Shown here: piece by piece, positions 46,943 to 58,375 of the stretch
How the letters are laid out: each line of letters begins with the position of its first letter
How positions within the stretch are numbered: position 1 is the first letter of the stretch
Origin: Doryteuthis pealeii
Taxonomy: Eukaryota > Mollusca > Cephalopoda > Myopsida > Loliginidae
Reading direction: 5' to 3'
Assembly: GCA_023376005.1 (NCBI GenBank)
Contig: CM042145.1
Coordinates: 102,670,248 to 102,734,247, forward strand
Length of the DNA stretch: 64,000 nucleotides
Notes under the pieces: generated by a model
Database searches by the model: none
Told to the model about the DNA's origin: nothing
What the model saw: the letters and a program-made list of their open reading frames with translations, nothing else
Program-made: the position numbers and the translations under genes

Positions 46943-48355
46943 CTAGCAAATATATGCACCCTCCGAGTGCAAGTATTCAAGTTAATGTAATGAAATACTA
47001 CATTAAATTAGAAAGGCTAATGAAACTAAATAAGAATGCGGATAAAAAAATTTGAAACAGATTGGAGTATAATGAAAAATTAGAACAATTGAAACTTACT
47101 CTCTTCCATCACTCCTGTTTTCATTGCTAAATTTTCCTAATTTAACTATTAGTTAAAATAGGAAGTAAAGAATAAAATTACAGTTATTTCTTCTTGTTAA
47201 AGATTTCTTTTAAAGATTTATCCCGAGATTTTTGCTCATATTCATTAAGATAAAACCAAACAATTAGAAAATAATACTAAAAACATATTTATTAAAATCA
47301 AATTTTTAATATCAATATACAAATTAGCCTTCCTGTTCACACTGTAAACCACTACTTTGTTGTATATATAAATACAATTGCATGTTATTAGTATATAGAT
47401 ATGTTTAACATATCAACCTCTGGTTTCGGGCTTGATCCCAGAGGGCCATCTCACCAGACAACACCTGCCCCCTTGATTTAAAGGGGCAGGGCTGGGTTTA
47501 TTGCCCTTGATGGGGAATGCCAACGGGATCAACGCATTTTTTGTGCCTACCACCCAATGTCCTTGTGTCATGCCCTCATAAATGGGATGAGAGGCAAAAA
47601 CCTATCTAACTCAGGTTTTAACAGCGGGGGAAGGGGGGGGCGGTTACTTCGGCCCTGAACCATACAAACTAACATTGTTTATCCCAGGGGGCCATCCCTC
47701 CAGACAATACCTGCCCCCCTGACTTAAAAGGGCAGAGCTGGGTTTATTGCCCAGTGCCTGAGGTGCCCATTGAGGGGGGATGCCGAAGGGATCAACACAT
47801 TTTTTCACCTGCCACCCATGAGTTTCAGTTCGTGGGTGGTTCCACATTAATAGGGCCTTGTGCCTAAACCAGACACGTGGGGTACGTGGTAAATATCTAG
47901 TATGTAGATATGGTCAACAGTATTAATAATGTAAAACAATTTTATTAATAATTGAGGTTTAAATAAAAATAAAATCATGGAGAATGTGACGCAAATAACT
48001 AAAGGAATTGTGACTTAGTTATATAACTAGTAATAGTTAACAAAATGAGAGACTGTGATGGAGAATGGGAGTCAGATGCAGCAATGCACACAAACTACCG
48101 TATCTCTGAGAAAGAAAGCAAGACATTGTTTGCCTGCCAGAATTGAACCCGCGTCCCGAATCAAAAATGAGACTTAGGCATTCACGACGCGAGTTCGACT
48201 CAGTTCCCGAATGATTGTCTGACCATATTAACTGAATGTTTTCTAACTCGGTATCCCAGATTTGAAAAGCTACATCCATGAATAGTGGGAGTCCAAAGAG
48301 AAGACAGTTACAGACAGAAAAACACACAATCCCATTATTAATAGATTTGTAAGGA
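46943..48355 (-). mobile_element. Mirror of Helitron-like element, with extra ~270 bp
   Basis: Counterpart of 29960-31140, ending CTAG (46943-46946 on the + strand). The segment 48030-48305 has no counterpart in the left arm. It contains GCCAGAATTGAACCCGCGTC and GAGTTCGACTCAGTTCCCG, which look tRNA-like. Confidence 0.6.
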
Positions 48356-48404
48356 AGATATAAACAATATTTGTTTGGTTTAGTTATAAAACTGTAGGAG
48401 TACA

Positions 48405-48680
48405 TCATGAAATGTTATCATTTAGGAAAAGGATTCAGTGCCCCAAGTTCAAATCCTGGCTATACTGATTATATTTGCATACCGCTTAATACCATTTGGA
48501 AAGGTATGCATCCAACTATTCCCTCTCAAGCTATGGAAAATAGTAGGGCAGACTGGCTCTTTAACCTGTTAGGCAACCAGTCTAAGAAAAAACTTGAATA
48601 TTCAAACCTGCTAAAACACACTGAAAGAAATTTACCTTTGTCGCATCCGCTGTTCTGTGGAGGGTTGGTAAAAATAATAA
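48405..48680 (+). mobile_element. Mirror of SINE family 2 (right palindrome arm)
   Basis: Counterpart of 29598-29898 carrying CAAGTTCAAATCCTGGCTA and GGAAAGGTATGCATCCAAC, with small indels relative to the left copy. Confidence 0.7.
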
Positions 48681-49100
48681 AAACTGGTAGAAAATAATTC
48701 ATTAATTTATGTTTATCAGAATTATAAATAATTTTCATTAACTTGCAAATAGATCTATTTCTACCTATAGATGGAATCTCAACAGTTACTTCCCACTCCG
48801 AATCAAAGTTGACCTGGAAGAATTGGAAATGAAGGAGTCACTCCACACTCCCTAGAGCTCCAGAATTGAACCTGACCATTTAAATGCAGTTTAATTTATA
48901 GTCAGAACATATCAAATATAATTCGTCTGAACATAATAAAACTAATTAAACCATGCCATATAAAGGATGATAGATTTTAAATCTAGGAGTTAGATAATAA
49001 TTCAGTACATAAATAATATAGTAAAAATATACATGTATTAGGAAAAATATTGCCCTCCACAAGAATTCAAGTTTTAATTGCAATAATATATTATATCAAT

Positions 49101-49450
49101 AGCTGCACAAAGAATGCTGTAGGTGATCCTGAACAAGGCGTGGAAACAGCACCCCACGAGAAATAGCATCGTACCCATGCTCAGATATCACCCAAACCAT
49201 CTGAGTAAGCTACGGACAAGACACGCAGACACTGCTGGAGAAGAAGACGAACTCATAACCAACGTTCTCCCATGGAAGCCAGCATATGGCACGCCAGTTG
49301 TGGTTCCGACTAGCAAAGACGTCAAATTGATTCACTCTGTGTGGATACAGGATGCGCACAACAGCAGACAGGAATCTCCCAAGAATGATAGAAAATAGGA
49401 CGAGAGAGAGATTTCATAATATCCGCGCTACAGCACAAACATGATGTATG
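49101..49450 (+). mobile_element. Mirror copy of the LINE insertion (right palindrome arm)
   Basis: This is the reverse-complement counterpart of 28856-29183, in the + orientation here, flanked by degraded copies of the same 13-bp duplication. It is far more divergent from the left copy than the core of the palindrome is. Several indels and clustered substitutions break the reading frame (for example after WKQHPTR), although KLRTRHAD and HSVWIQDA remain readable. The divergence pattern is discussed in the findings. Confidence 0.7.
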
Positions 49451-50343
49451 ATATTATATCAAACTCAAAAATAATGAAATAAACATAATAAAAAAAGAAT
49501 ATAAAAGATTATTTTATCTTATTTGAATTGATTCAATATAAAATATACACAGGATTGCTTTAATACATTGAGAATATAACAATAATATTAAAAGTCAATA
49601 ACACCAAAGTATTATATTATTAAACCTGGTTTGTGTAAACCAGTATGCAAATATTCCACACCATTACTAAGTAAACCTTTATGCCAGAGTGATAAATAAT
49701 ACATATTGCAGGATTTAGATGCAAAATAACATGAGCGTGTTGAGCTATCTAAACTGCTCACTAAGACGTCGTAAATAATAAGAGCTAAATAGAGATAAAA
49801 AATGATATTAATCATTATGGAAATTATACTAAATAACTAAGTGGTGATCATGAAATCAATTATTTTGGTACACGATAATTCTTCAATTACAATAAAATAA
49901 TCAAAACAATTATTATAAAATTCATTTCACTAATAAACAATTACAGAGCATGCACGGATCGTCTTTTCAGTTTTTTTTCTTCTTTTTCCTTCTTAGAATA
50001 ATAATACTAAAAGAAATCCTAAATCCTATGTTTTTATTCACCATAAGATGCCACTTCGTTAGACAGAGTATATGACCTAGAAATTAATAATACAAACAAA
50101 ACCATATCATCATAAATTGTTGATCATGATCAATAAAATTTGGCCTCTTTGTAGCTTTATAATATAAGCAGTAGTTAGCCAGTGTTTTAAAGGGGAAAGA
50201 GCAAAATTGTCTTGCCCCCCTACCACCACCAGCTCCTCCCCCACAAACATAGGCCACTCAGACTTCCTTTTTAATCTATAAGATCCTAAGAAGTCTTTAT
50301 ATGAAAATCACTAAGGTGACTTATCTCTGCCTCGTTATCTCTT

Positions 50344-50443
50344 NNNNNNNNNNNNNNNNNNNNNNNNNNNNNNNNNNNNNNNNNNNNNNNNNNNNNNNNN
50401 NNNNNNNNNNNNNNNNNNNNNNNNNNNNNNNNNNNNNNNNNNN
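50344..50443. other. Assembly gap (100 N)
   Basis: Exactly 100 unknown bases, the conventional size for a scaffold gap of unknown length. It lies just beyond the outer end of the right palindrome arm. The last ~60 bases before it align poorly to the expected left-arm sequence. Confidence 0.99.
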
Positions 50444-50574
50444 CAAGAGAGAGATGACATGTCCATTTCATACTTTAAGCCATTCACCACGCACTTCCAC
50501 ATGGAACCATATAACTGTGTGCAAACAAATGGGTATTATTAACAGAATAATTACTCAAACCATATACTTATAAG

Positions 50575-51164
50575 CAGGACTGTGGAGTCAGAAATAATTA
50601 AGGGTTACTAGAGTCGAAGTCGGTAAAACTATACTGACTCCAGTTGAATTGATACTTTATATGGCCCTAGTTTAGTCTGTAAAGTTATACACTGCATACA
50701 CCTTATAAATAGATCATAAAAAAATATGGTTTTATATTTATTTGTTGGTCATAATGACTTAATTACATAAAGAGGAGTTGGAGTTGGAGGTGTAAAAAAT
50801 AGAGGAGTTGCCGTTGATGGTACGAAAAATAGAGGAGATGGAGTCGGAGGTGCAAAAAATAGAAGACTTGGAGTCGAAGCTGCGAAAAATAGAGGAATTG
50901 GAGTTGGAGGTGCGAAAAATAGAGGAGTCGGAGTCAAAGGTGCGAAAAATAGAGGAATCGGAGTCAAAGGTGCGAAAAATAGAGGAGTTGGAGGTGCGAA
51001 AAATAGAGGAATCGGAGCCGGAGGTGCAAAAAATAGAGGAGTCGTAGTCGGAAGTGCAAAAAATAGAGGTGTCAGAGTCAGAGGTGCAGAAAATAGAGGA
51101 GCCGGAGTCGGAGGTGCAAAAACTAGAGTAGTCTAAGGTTTTATGTTCTGACTCCTCAACCCTG
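50575..51164. mobile_element. hAT-like non-autonomous element with internal minisatellite
   Basis: Ends CAGGACTGTGGAGTCAGAA and (reverse) CAGGGTTGAGGAGTCAGAAC are imperfect inverted repeats of the CAGGGCTGTGGAGTCGG type found in many animal non-autonomous DNA transposons. The interior (50770-51130) is about twelve ~30-bp units of GGAGTCGGAGGTGCGAAAAA type. No 8-bp target duplication is visible (CTTATAAG against GTTTTAGA), so the superfamily is tentative. Confidence 0.6.
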
Positions 51165-52007
51165 GTTTTAGATGGGAATACTTGATATATTAGAAATGTG
51201 TGCAAAAATCTCTTAAGAAACAACTAACAAAAAATGTATATAAAAATGTACTATGAATGCAATTCCCTAACATCTAGGTATAAAATAACCTTAGAATAAC
51301 AAATGACTGTTTGATTTTCACTACACTCTGATCATAATCCAGATGTGCTAAAGAGCAACCTGTTGATTTTCAACAGAGCATATAGATGTTAGATTCTTAT
51401 CTTAAGCAGAGATGTTCTAATCCCTTCTTAAAATAACCCAGCAAGAAATGACAGGAACCATGATATTTATAAGCGTTTCATTTCTTGCATATTTAAGACC
51501 AAAAAACAAACATTTTTAACAATGAAACTGTGCATTCAATCTTAAAAGAAAGGTCAAACCAAAAAAAAAAAAAAGGAAAATTCAAGTGTGTCTCCCCCAA
51601 GGTTATCCCAAAAAGACAGTGACATTGGACATAGCTGAATCTTCTGATTCAAATATAAAAAGTAAACAAGTCTTCATTTACTTATACTTGTATGTATTTA
51701 TAAGATGAGGCTTGATATGAATAATTTAGATATTTTTGACTATTGTCTTCATCTTTATTGAGATGATTACCCATGAATTCAAATGCAGTTTCAGAACTTA
51801 ATTGTTACTGCCCACTGAAGGGAGCTCCAAGCAGCATAGATGCCATCAGACTTATTGACAAAATTGTGATTAGATATAGAAAAATTAAATGAAAGAAGTT
51901 ACTTATTCTAAAACCTGAAATTTCAAAATATCATAAAGAACATTATCACTTAACTAACCACCTTAATCTGACCAAGGACATTTCTTGCATGATTCTCTCT
52001 GCTAAGG
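51165..52007. other. No gene seen
   Basis: AT-rich. It contains a reversed GATGAGGCTTGATATGAATA / CATCTTTATTGAGATG end like those at 12010 and 33400, and nothing else I can name. Confidence 0.5.
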
Positions 52008-52440
52008 ATGCTTAACCAACAGGAGAAGGAGAGGATGATAAAGGAGAAGGAGAAGATGATAAAGAAGGTGAAGGAGAAGATGATGATGAAGAAGGAGATG
52101 AGGAAGAAGGTGAAGATGATGATGAAGAAGAAAGAGATGATGAAGAAGAAAGAGATGATGAAGAAGGTGAAGAAGAAAGAAAAGATGAAGAAGAAAGAAA
52201 AGATGATGAAGAAGGTGAAGATGATGAAGATGAAGAAAGAGATGATGAAGGAGAAGATGAAGAAAAAGGAGATGATGAAGAAGAAGACAATGAAGATGAA
52301 AAAAAAAAGAGAAGAAGATGATGATGAAAAAGGAGATGAGGAGGAAGAAGGTGAAGATGAGGAAGAAGGTGAAGAAGAAAAAGGAGATGATGAAGACGAA
52401 GAAAGAGATGATGAAGAAAGAGAAGAAGTAGATTCCTTAT
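52008..52440 (+). repeat. Purine-only tract (GAAGAT/GGAGAA)n
   Basis: About 430 bp almost purely A and G on the + strand. The open frames (Lys/Met/Glu-rich on +, Ser/Phe-rich on -) are by-products of composition. It ends at the GATTCCTTATCAG sequence. Confidence 0.9.
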
Positions 52441-52777
52441 CAGTTTCCACCTCCCACATTGAAAGTAGACAAGTAAGAATGAGAATCTTTCAAGAAGTAT
52501 CTACCATCTGTCAGTTTTTGGCATAACTTGTAAATAAACAAAGTGAAACATGAGGAGTTAATGAGTAGAAAGAGTCAAACAAATTATTTTCAAGAAAGAA
52601 CATTCATCCATTTCATCCATGTGAATAAGCAAACTTCCAACTGTGTTGACAAACCCCCTTTTATGTAAGATATCTCTGATATTTGGTAAGTTTAAATAGC
52701 TTTAAAATGAATGAATGACAGTGATTTATTATTATTATTTATCATCATCATCATCATTATAATTATCATAATAATAA

Positions 52778-53393
52778 TCTTATTATAATGGAGATTGTGG
52801 GTTTGTCTGTCTGTAACCGAAACTATATTACTATACAAGCCACAATTCCCTTTGTTATTTACATCACATTCTCCCTGACTTTATTTTATTTAAACCTCAA
52901 TTATTAATAAAATTGTTTTACATCATTAAGACTGTTGACCATATCTACATACTAATAACATGCTATTGTATTTATATATACAACAAAATAGCGGTTTACA
53001 GTATGAATGGAAAGGCTAATTTGCATATTGATCCTAAAAATGTGATTTTAATAAATATATGCTTAGTATTATTGATATCTAATTGTTTGGTTTTATCTTA
53101 TTGAATATGAGCAAACATCTCGATGAAAATCTTAAAAGAAATGCATTAACAAGAACAAATAACTGTTATTTTATTCTTTACTTCCTATTTTAACTAAATA
53201 GTTAAATTAAGAAAATTTACCAATAAAAGATGGGAGTAATGGAAAATGATGGAAGAGTTAGTTTCAAAGTTGTTCTATTTTTCAATCATACCCCCTCTGT
53301 TCCAATTTTTTTCTGCATTCTTATTCAGTTTCATTAGCCTTTCTAATTTAATGTGATATTTTATTATATTAAAACTTAAATACTTGCATCATC
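52778..53393 (+). mobile_element. Helitron-like element (HL family), 3'-truncated
   Basis: Begins A|TCTTATTATAATGGAGATTG and follows the 29.96-kb copy closely without the GC-rich block, ending at AAACTTAAATACTTGCATC. The terminal hairpin and CTAG are missing. Upstream is an (ATC)/(AAT) microsatellite. Confidence 0.6.
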
Positions 53394-53713
53394 CCTTACT
53401 ACCAAGTTTTGGATAAATCTCATAATTAGTAAATCTTATGTAGATTTCATCTTTCATAATAACAATTATCATTTGTAATAATTAGTTTGGTACAAATCTT
53501 TAATTGACAAAAGACATGGAACCTCTTAAAGAAAAACATAAGAGATTAATTCTCTTGTTGTTAAAAATATTATTCACATTTAATTAAACGTTACTTATTA
53601 GATTTATAGGTCGCTCTACAGATCGGAGAGGTAAAATAATTACAGAATATTCATTATAGGAGGCACACTTGGTGTAACAGTTATCATTTGTAGTGAGAGA
53701 AATTATGTACGTG

Positions 53714-54824
53714 CTAGCTCAAAGCTCTGGGTGCAAGTATTTAAGTTTTAATGTAATAAAATATTATATTAAATTAGAAAAGCTTATGAAACTAAATAAG
53801 AATGCAGATAAAAAGATTTGAAACAAAAGGGGTATATAATCAAAAAATAGAACAATTGAATCTCCCATCCTCCCATCTCTGATTGCTAAATTTTCCTAAT
53901 TTAAATATTTATTTAAAATAGGAAGTAAAGAATAACATTACAGTTATTTTTTCTTGTTAATGGATTTCTTCTAAGATTTATCCCCAAAATTTTACTCATA
54001 TTAAGATAAAATCAAACAATTAGAAATCAATAATACTAAGCACATTTATTAAAGTCAAATTTTTAATATCAATATGCAAATTAACCTTACCGTTCACACC
54101 GTAAACCGCTATTTTGTTGTATATATAAATATAATTGCATGTCTTTAGTATGTAGATACGGCTCTTCGGAGCCGGGGGTCCAGTGGCTTTGGCCCTGGAT
54201 CTTAGTACAAGTTAATAGTGTTGATCCCAGGGGGCCATCCCCCCAGGCAACACCTGCTCCCTCGATTTAAAGGGGCAGGGCTGGTTTATTGCCCAGTGCC
54301 TGAGGCGTCCCCCTTGAGGGTGAATGCTGACGGGAACAACGCATTTTTTGCACCCACCACCCATGAGTCTCGGCTTGTGGGTGGTACCACATTAATAGGG
54401 CCTTTTGTCTAACCCATACACGTGGGGCATGTGGTAAATAACATGTAGATATGGTCAACATATTTAACTCCAGTTTTGACCAGGGTTCCAGTGGCTTTAG
54501 CACTGGACCTTACAAGCTAACATCCCCCCAGGCAATACTTGCCCCCTTGATTGATGCACACGCCACCCATGAGTCTCAGCTTGTAGTTGGTCCCACATTA
54601 ATAGGGCCTTGTGCCTAGCCTGTACATGTTGGGTACGTGGTAAATATCTAGTATGTAGATATGGTCAAAAGTATTAATAATGTAAAAGAATTTTATTAAT
54701 AATTGAGATTTAAGTAAAAATAAAATCATGGAGAATGTGATTTAAATAACTAAGGGAATTGTGATGAGTAGTAATATAGTTTCGGTTACAGACAGACAAA
54801 TACACAATCTCCATTATAATAAGA
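53714..54824 (-). mobile_element. Helitron-like element (HL family) with GC-rich block
   Basis: The minus strand starts A|TCTTATTATAATGGAGATTG at 54824 and ends near CTAG at 53714 after GCACCCAGAGCTTTGAG. It contains two GC-rich units at 54150-54570. It lies tail-to-tail with the 52.8-kb copy, so their 3' ends face each other across about 320 bp. Confidence 0.6.
54150..54570 (-). repeat. GC-rich tandem pair inside Helitron-like element (second locus)
   Basis: Minus-orientation units with GGGGCAGGGCTGGTTTATTG and CCCACCACCCATGAGTCTC. The second unit is shortened relative to the 30-kb locus. Confidence 0.75.
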
Positions 54825-54879
54825 TATGATTAGAATAAGTAAGAGTTTTTCTTTTTTTTCTAAGCTCTTTTTACATTTA

Positions 54880-55560
54880 AATCAGTTAAGTAACAATAGA
54901 AAAGAAAAGAAACACTGTCCCCATGGAAAAAAGTTATGATTGGTTAGGTGAGGTAGGAACATGTAGCCGTAAGGCTATATATTACCTTCTAAGCCAGGCA
55001 TGGTCATTTATTTTCAATAGGGTAATGGTTAAGTGGTTAAGAAACTCTAATCAATGTGTGTGTGTGTGTGGGGGGGGTCACAGTCAAGTCTGACGCAAGG
55101 TTCCAATCAACAGTCTAAAGCTCTCCCAACTGTATCACGCTCCAAAATCCAATATCCAAAATTATTTCTTTGTCCCGCTCGTCTCGACAACAAAATACTA
55201 CTGCAGTCGTTCTCCCTGGTCTGTGAGAATAGGTCCTTTAAATGCACCTCAATTTCACCACATCCGGGCTCCTCACTCATAATTGTCCGTGCGACACTCC
55301 TCAGCACGGCGCGACCACCTACATCCGGGCCACTATGCTATTTCTTATTTCACTGATCGTCCACAGCTCTCACATTCTGAAGGAAGCGGGTTCGACTCTA
55401 GGTCAGTCCTACACGCCAGGCAAAGCCTAGCCCGCTTCCTTCGAGAATATGGCAAGTCTTCAGAAACATTCTATTATCAATACATTGTCTTTTACCTCTT
55501 CCTTTGGGTTGCGGAAAAAAAAAATTAAGTACCCATCAAGAATGTGTAAAACAAAACATC
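54880..55560. other. Unassigned, moderately GC-rich; possibly split tRNA-like head
   Basis: GTAATGGTTAAGTGGTTAAG (55022) and AGCGGGTTCGACTCTAGG (55385) look like box A and box B of one tRNA-like unit, pulled about 300 bp further apart than normal. The sequence between them (a (TG)n tract, then a GC-richer block with two CACATCCGGGC-like motifs) could be an insertion. No coding frame is supported. Confidence 0.3.
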
Positions 55561-55674
55561 TTTGCCATAAAATCCAACCAACCAACCTCAACGACTTAAT
55601 AGATTATGGGATACATCCACACAATTTAGCTTTCATAAAAAGCTATGAATAATAATTAATTAAAAATACTACTC

Positions 55675-55860
55675 AATGACCGCAGAGTGGTAGTACCTGT
55701 TAGGGTCCCATCTATGGGTTAAATAGAACAAAATGATTTTTTTTAAAAATGTGTTTAAAAAAAAATTGAATAACTAACAGGAATGAGTAAAACAAATTGT
55801 CTTTGGCATAAAATGACCCAACAGGGGTTGATATGTCGTAAAAACCAACCAGCCAACCAA
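55675..55860 (+). repeat. Family-3 repeat 3' half
   Basis: CAGAGTGGTAGTACCTGTTA, GGGTTAAATAGAACAAAATG, and the end GGTTGATATGTCGTAAAAAC with CCAACCAGCCAACC. A tail-only copy lies at 56450-56550. Confidence 0.7.
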
Positions 55861-56589
55861 TCATTGTTGTAAACATACTAATAATTTGAGTGTAGCTTTA
55901 TTAATAGACAGTAAATTTGAATGAAGCCTTTTAACATGAAAGGTTCCTCCTTCCCCCCACTCCTGGGTTATCAAGTTGAACATTTAAATGAGTGTCTGGG
56001 GGTCAGGAATTCATTAATTTGATTATACAGCTAATAACTTCTGACATAGAATTACATCTACAGATGCTTACAACTAATGTACAGTGCAGTACATTAAAAT
56101 TAGCACACAATAGTCTTGAAACGAGAGAGGCCTACAGATTCAATAACCTACTGAGATTTAGCCTTGTGTTCCAAGTTGGTCCTTGTGTGTAACATCTTGC
56201 CCAAAAGTAATGTGCTGCTATATCATGGGTTGTTGTCTCTCAGGTAATTCTCCTTTTCTAGATGACCTTGTGCAATAGGGTAGGTCGATTTTTGACTTTT
56301 TAAAAATATCAAATTGTCCATCTATGCGAAAGTTGTATGCTAGTATACTGAATACTGTACCAAAAATTAGATCTTTTACTTGCACTGTTGTTTGAGGAAA
56401 TAGCATCAAAGATCATTTACTAAAACGCACTAAAAATACTCATTTTCTAAAGGCTAAAATTGAGTACCCATTAAGAATGAATAAGACAAACTTCTTCGGC
56501 ATAAAATAACCCAATGTGTTGACATGCCGTAAAATCCAACCAACCAACCAGCATTCAATTTTCCTTTGGGAGTTGTTGCATTAGTATGT

Positions 56590-56840
56590 AAAGTTAGTGG
56601 AGTTGCCTATTGTCCATATCAGCCAGACAGTGAGGGTGTCTATCCCCTTTTCACTAGCACTAGACCAGGGAAATTATTTTTCCGTCTGAAGTGGAGTGCT
56701 ACAACTACCAACAGCTCCCCACTTTATTGCACAGATCCAAGTTGTGTTACTTATGTGCTGAGTTGGTGAGGGCTGGTATTGAACCTTGAACCTTGTGGCT
56801 GCTTGGCAAATGGTCTACCGTCTGAGCTAAGCCAGCTATA
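56590..56840 (-). mobile_element. tRNA-derived SINE (family 1), near full length
   Basis: Minus-strand copy with head at about 56770-56838 (CTGAGCTAAGCCAGCT on the + strand) and the full body. It is more diverged than the copies at 58.7 and 59.1 kb. Confidence 0.85.
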
Positions 56841-57304
56841 AACATATGGAGATGCCTGGGATTGAACCTGGGGCCTAATACTTATACTATTTGCAAGCAG
56901 GAGACAATCACACTTGGGTTATTGTTTAATGCTATTTCTGTTGTCAAAGCATTAAAAAAAAAGGTCAAAATTGATTAGACATTGGACAATATTTTATTTT
57001 ATTTTATACGCATTGTAATTGCCTTCAAAATATAAATAATAATATACTTTATTTAACAATGCTTCAAGCAAATTATCAAATACTATTAAAAAAGAATTAG
57101 TTTATACAAAAATGTTTTTTTTTTATTTTATCTAAAAAGATTTTATAACCATGTTTTTGTCAGAAATATCCTTTTGCCTCAGAAATATCCTTTTGCCTCA
57201 AACAAAGAATTCTCCTCAGTTGATATCCAATGTTTTTAATGATTTTTTGAAAGAAAATTACTAAATTTTTAATTTATTAATCAATTTTTAAAAATATTTT
57301 TCAG

Positions 57305-57343
57305 CCAACCCACTGAAGGACACCATCATCGTATTTGTTGTTG
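57305..57343 (+). CDS. AK1: Adenylate kinase (AK1 type), exon ending just before the P-loop
   Basis: This 39-nt exon has acceptor TATTTTTCAG and donor GTAAGAG. It starts with two bases of a split codon, then encodes NPLKDTIIVFVV and the first base of a Gly codon completed in the next exon. The hydrophobic TIIVFVV is the first beta strand of the CORE domain, which leads into the nucleotide-binding P-loop in adenylate kinases. A very short exon just before the GGPG motif resembles vertebrate AK1 genes as I remember them. The donor is 664 bp upstream of the next exon. Incoming phase is 2 bases of a codon and outgoing phase is 1 base, matching the exon at 58008. On its own it would be hard to recognise, and the call rests on the phase match and sequence continuity. 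The initiator Met must lie upstream. Confidence 0.85.
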
Positions 57344-58007
57344 GTAAGAGACCATTTTTTTTTCTATTAATTAATTTGTAATACATTTTTACATCAGAAA
57401 TCTACACCATACACAAAATTGATTTTGTTATGCTTTATAATCAAAAGAATTGTATAAATCTATTATATTTCTCAGCAACGAAGAGCTGGCTTTTCTTTGA
57501 AAATTTACCCAGTATCTTTTAAGTTAAATATCACATTGTAGTAATCTTTTGGCTTCAGTCACTTAAAATTTTTTTTGCTATTCTTCAAATTGAAAATTTT
57601 GATCTTTGTGTTTTTTGTGTTTTTTTCTTTTCCCAAGATATATTCTAAGGTATTATAAACACTGATATTTTGGTGTTTTCAAAGATGAGTGAAAAAAAAA
57701 AAAAAAAAATTTTTTTTTAAATTTGAAAAAAAAAAAAATTGATTAAAAAAATTTGGGGAAAAAAATGAAAAAAATTTGGAAAAAAAATAATTTGGAAAAA
57801 AAAAAAATTTGGAAAATTAAATAATTTGGAAAAAAAAATAATTTAAAAAAATTATAATTTAAAATGTCAATTAACAATTTAACTCATTAACTAAGATGAA
57901 TGATCTTGATTTCATAATAATGGAGGAATTCTTTCTTTAAAAAAAAAAAATATTTGAAAGTTTTCTATGAAGAATGGTGTAAATGTTTCCTTGTTTCTTA
58001 TTAACAG

Positions 58008-58171
58008 GTGGTCCTGGTTGTGGCAAAGGTACCCAGTGTGCCAAAATTGTAGACAAGTATGGATTTACTCATCTGTCTTCCGGTGATTTATTACGAGAGG
58101 AAGTGGCATCTGGATCTGCAAAGGGAAAGGAACTCACTGCCACCATGGAGTCTGGACAACTTGTGTCCATG
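58008..58171 (+). CDS. AK1: Adenylate kinase (AK1 type), P-loop and NMP-binding exon
   Basis: The encoded cytosolic enzyme family interconverts ATP + AMP and 2 ADP. This 164-nt exon begins after CTTATTAACAG and ends at a GTAATT donor. It completes a split Gly codon and encodes the glycine-rich P-loop [11 protein letters not shown], which binds ATP phosphates through the Lys. It continues through [13 protein letters not shown] and [19 protein letters not shown], the first helices of the AMP-binding (NMP) domain. Spacing and motifs follow the short, AK1-like branch (about 190-200 residues) rather than the longer mitochondrial AK2 branch. The second P-loop Gly-x-Gly carries Cys where vertebrate AK1 has Ser. 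The exon ends in phase 0 with Val-Ser-Met. A Helitron-like repeat fragment starts only 16 bases into the following intron, so the intron start has been invaded by mobile DNA. AK5, with tandem kinase domains, cannot be excluded from these exons alone. Confidence 0.95.
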
Positions 58172-58186
58172 GTAATTATCTTATTA

Positions 58187-58375
58187 TCTTATTATAATGG
58201 AGATCGAAACTATGTCACTGTTTACTTCACAATACCCTCAGGAATTGCATAAGTTTATTAATGAGTATTTAATTTATAGTCGAAATCATAAATTAATACA
58301 TAGAATAAATCTTATTTGTTAAAGATGTCTCTATGAAAATCTGAGTTAGATTTGCCTCAAAACAGCCCATGAATA
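58187..58375 (+). mobile_element. Helitron-like 5' fragment at start of adenylate kinase intron
   Basis: It begins AT|TCTTATTATAATGGAGAT 16 bases after the exon's donor site and carries the TTGCCTCAAAACAGCCCATG block. The insertion left the GTAATT donor intact. Confidence 0.55.

Larger units (their letters stand above)
38957..50283 (-). repeat. Right arm of giant palindrome (~11.3 kb)
   Basis: Reverse-complement counterpart of 28037-38904 across a 52-bp spacer (38905-38956). It ends 60 bp before the 100-N gap. It contains sequence missing from the left arm: about 270 bp at 48030-48305 with a tRNA-like stretch, and about 38 bp near 42920-42957. Its CT/GA tract is also about 120 bp longer. Features annotated in this arm should be treated as second copies of those in the left arm. 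Confidence 0.95.

Noticed and set aside
50759..51223. 154-codon Ser/Asp-rich repeat protein
   Set aside because: Translation of the 30-bp minisatellite inside a hAT-like element.
52008..52526. 172-codon Lys/Glu/Met-rich frame and 169-codon Ser/Phe frame opposite
   Set aside because: Purine-only tract. Composition alone keeps several frames open. The non-repetitive end of the + frame has no recognisable motif.
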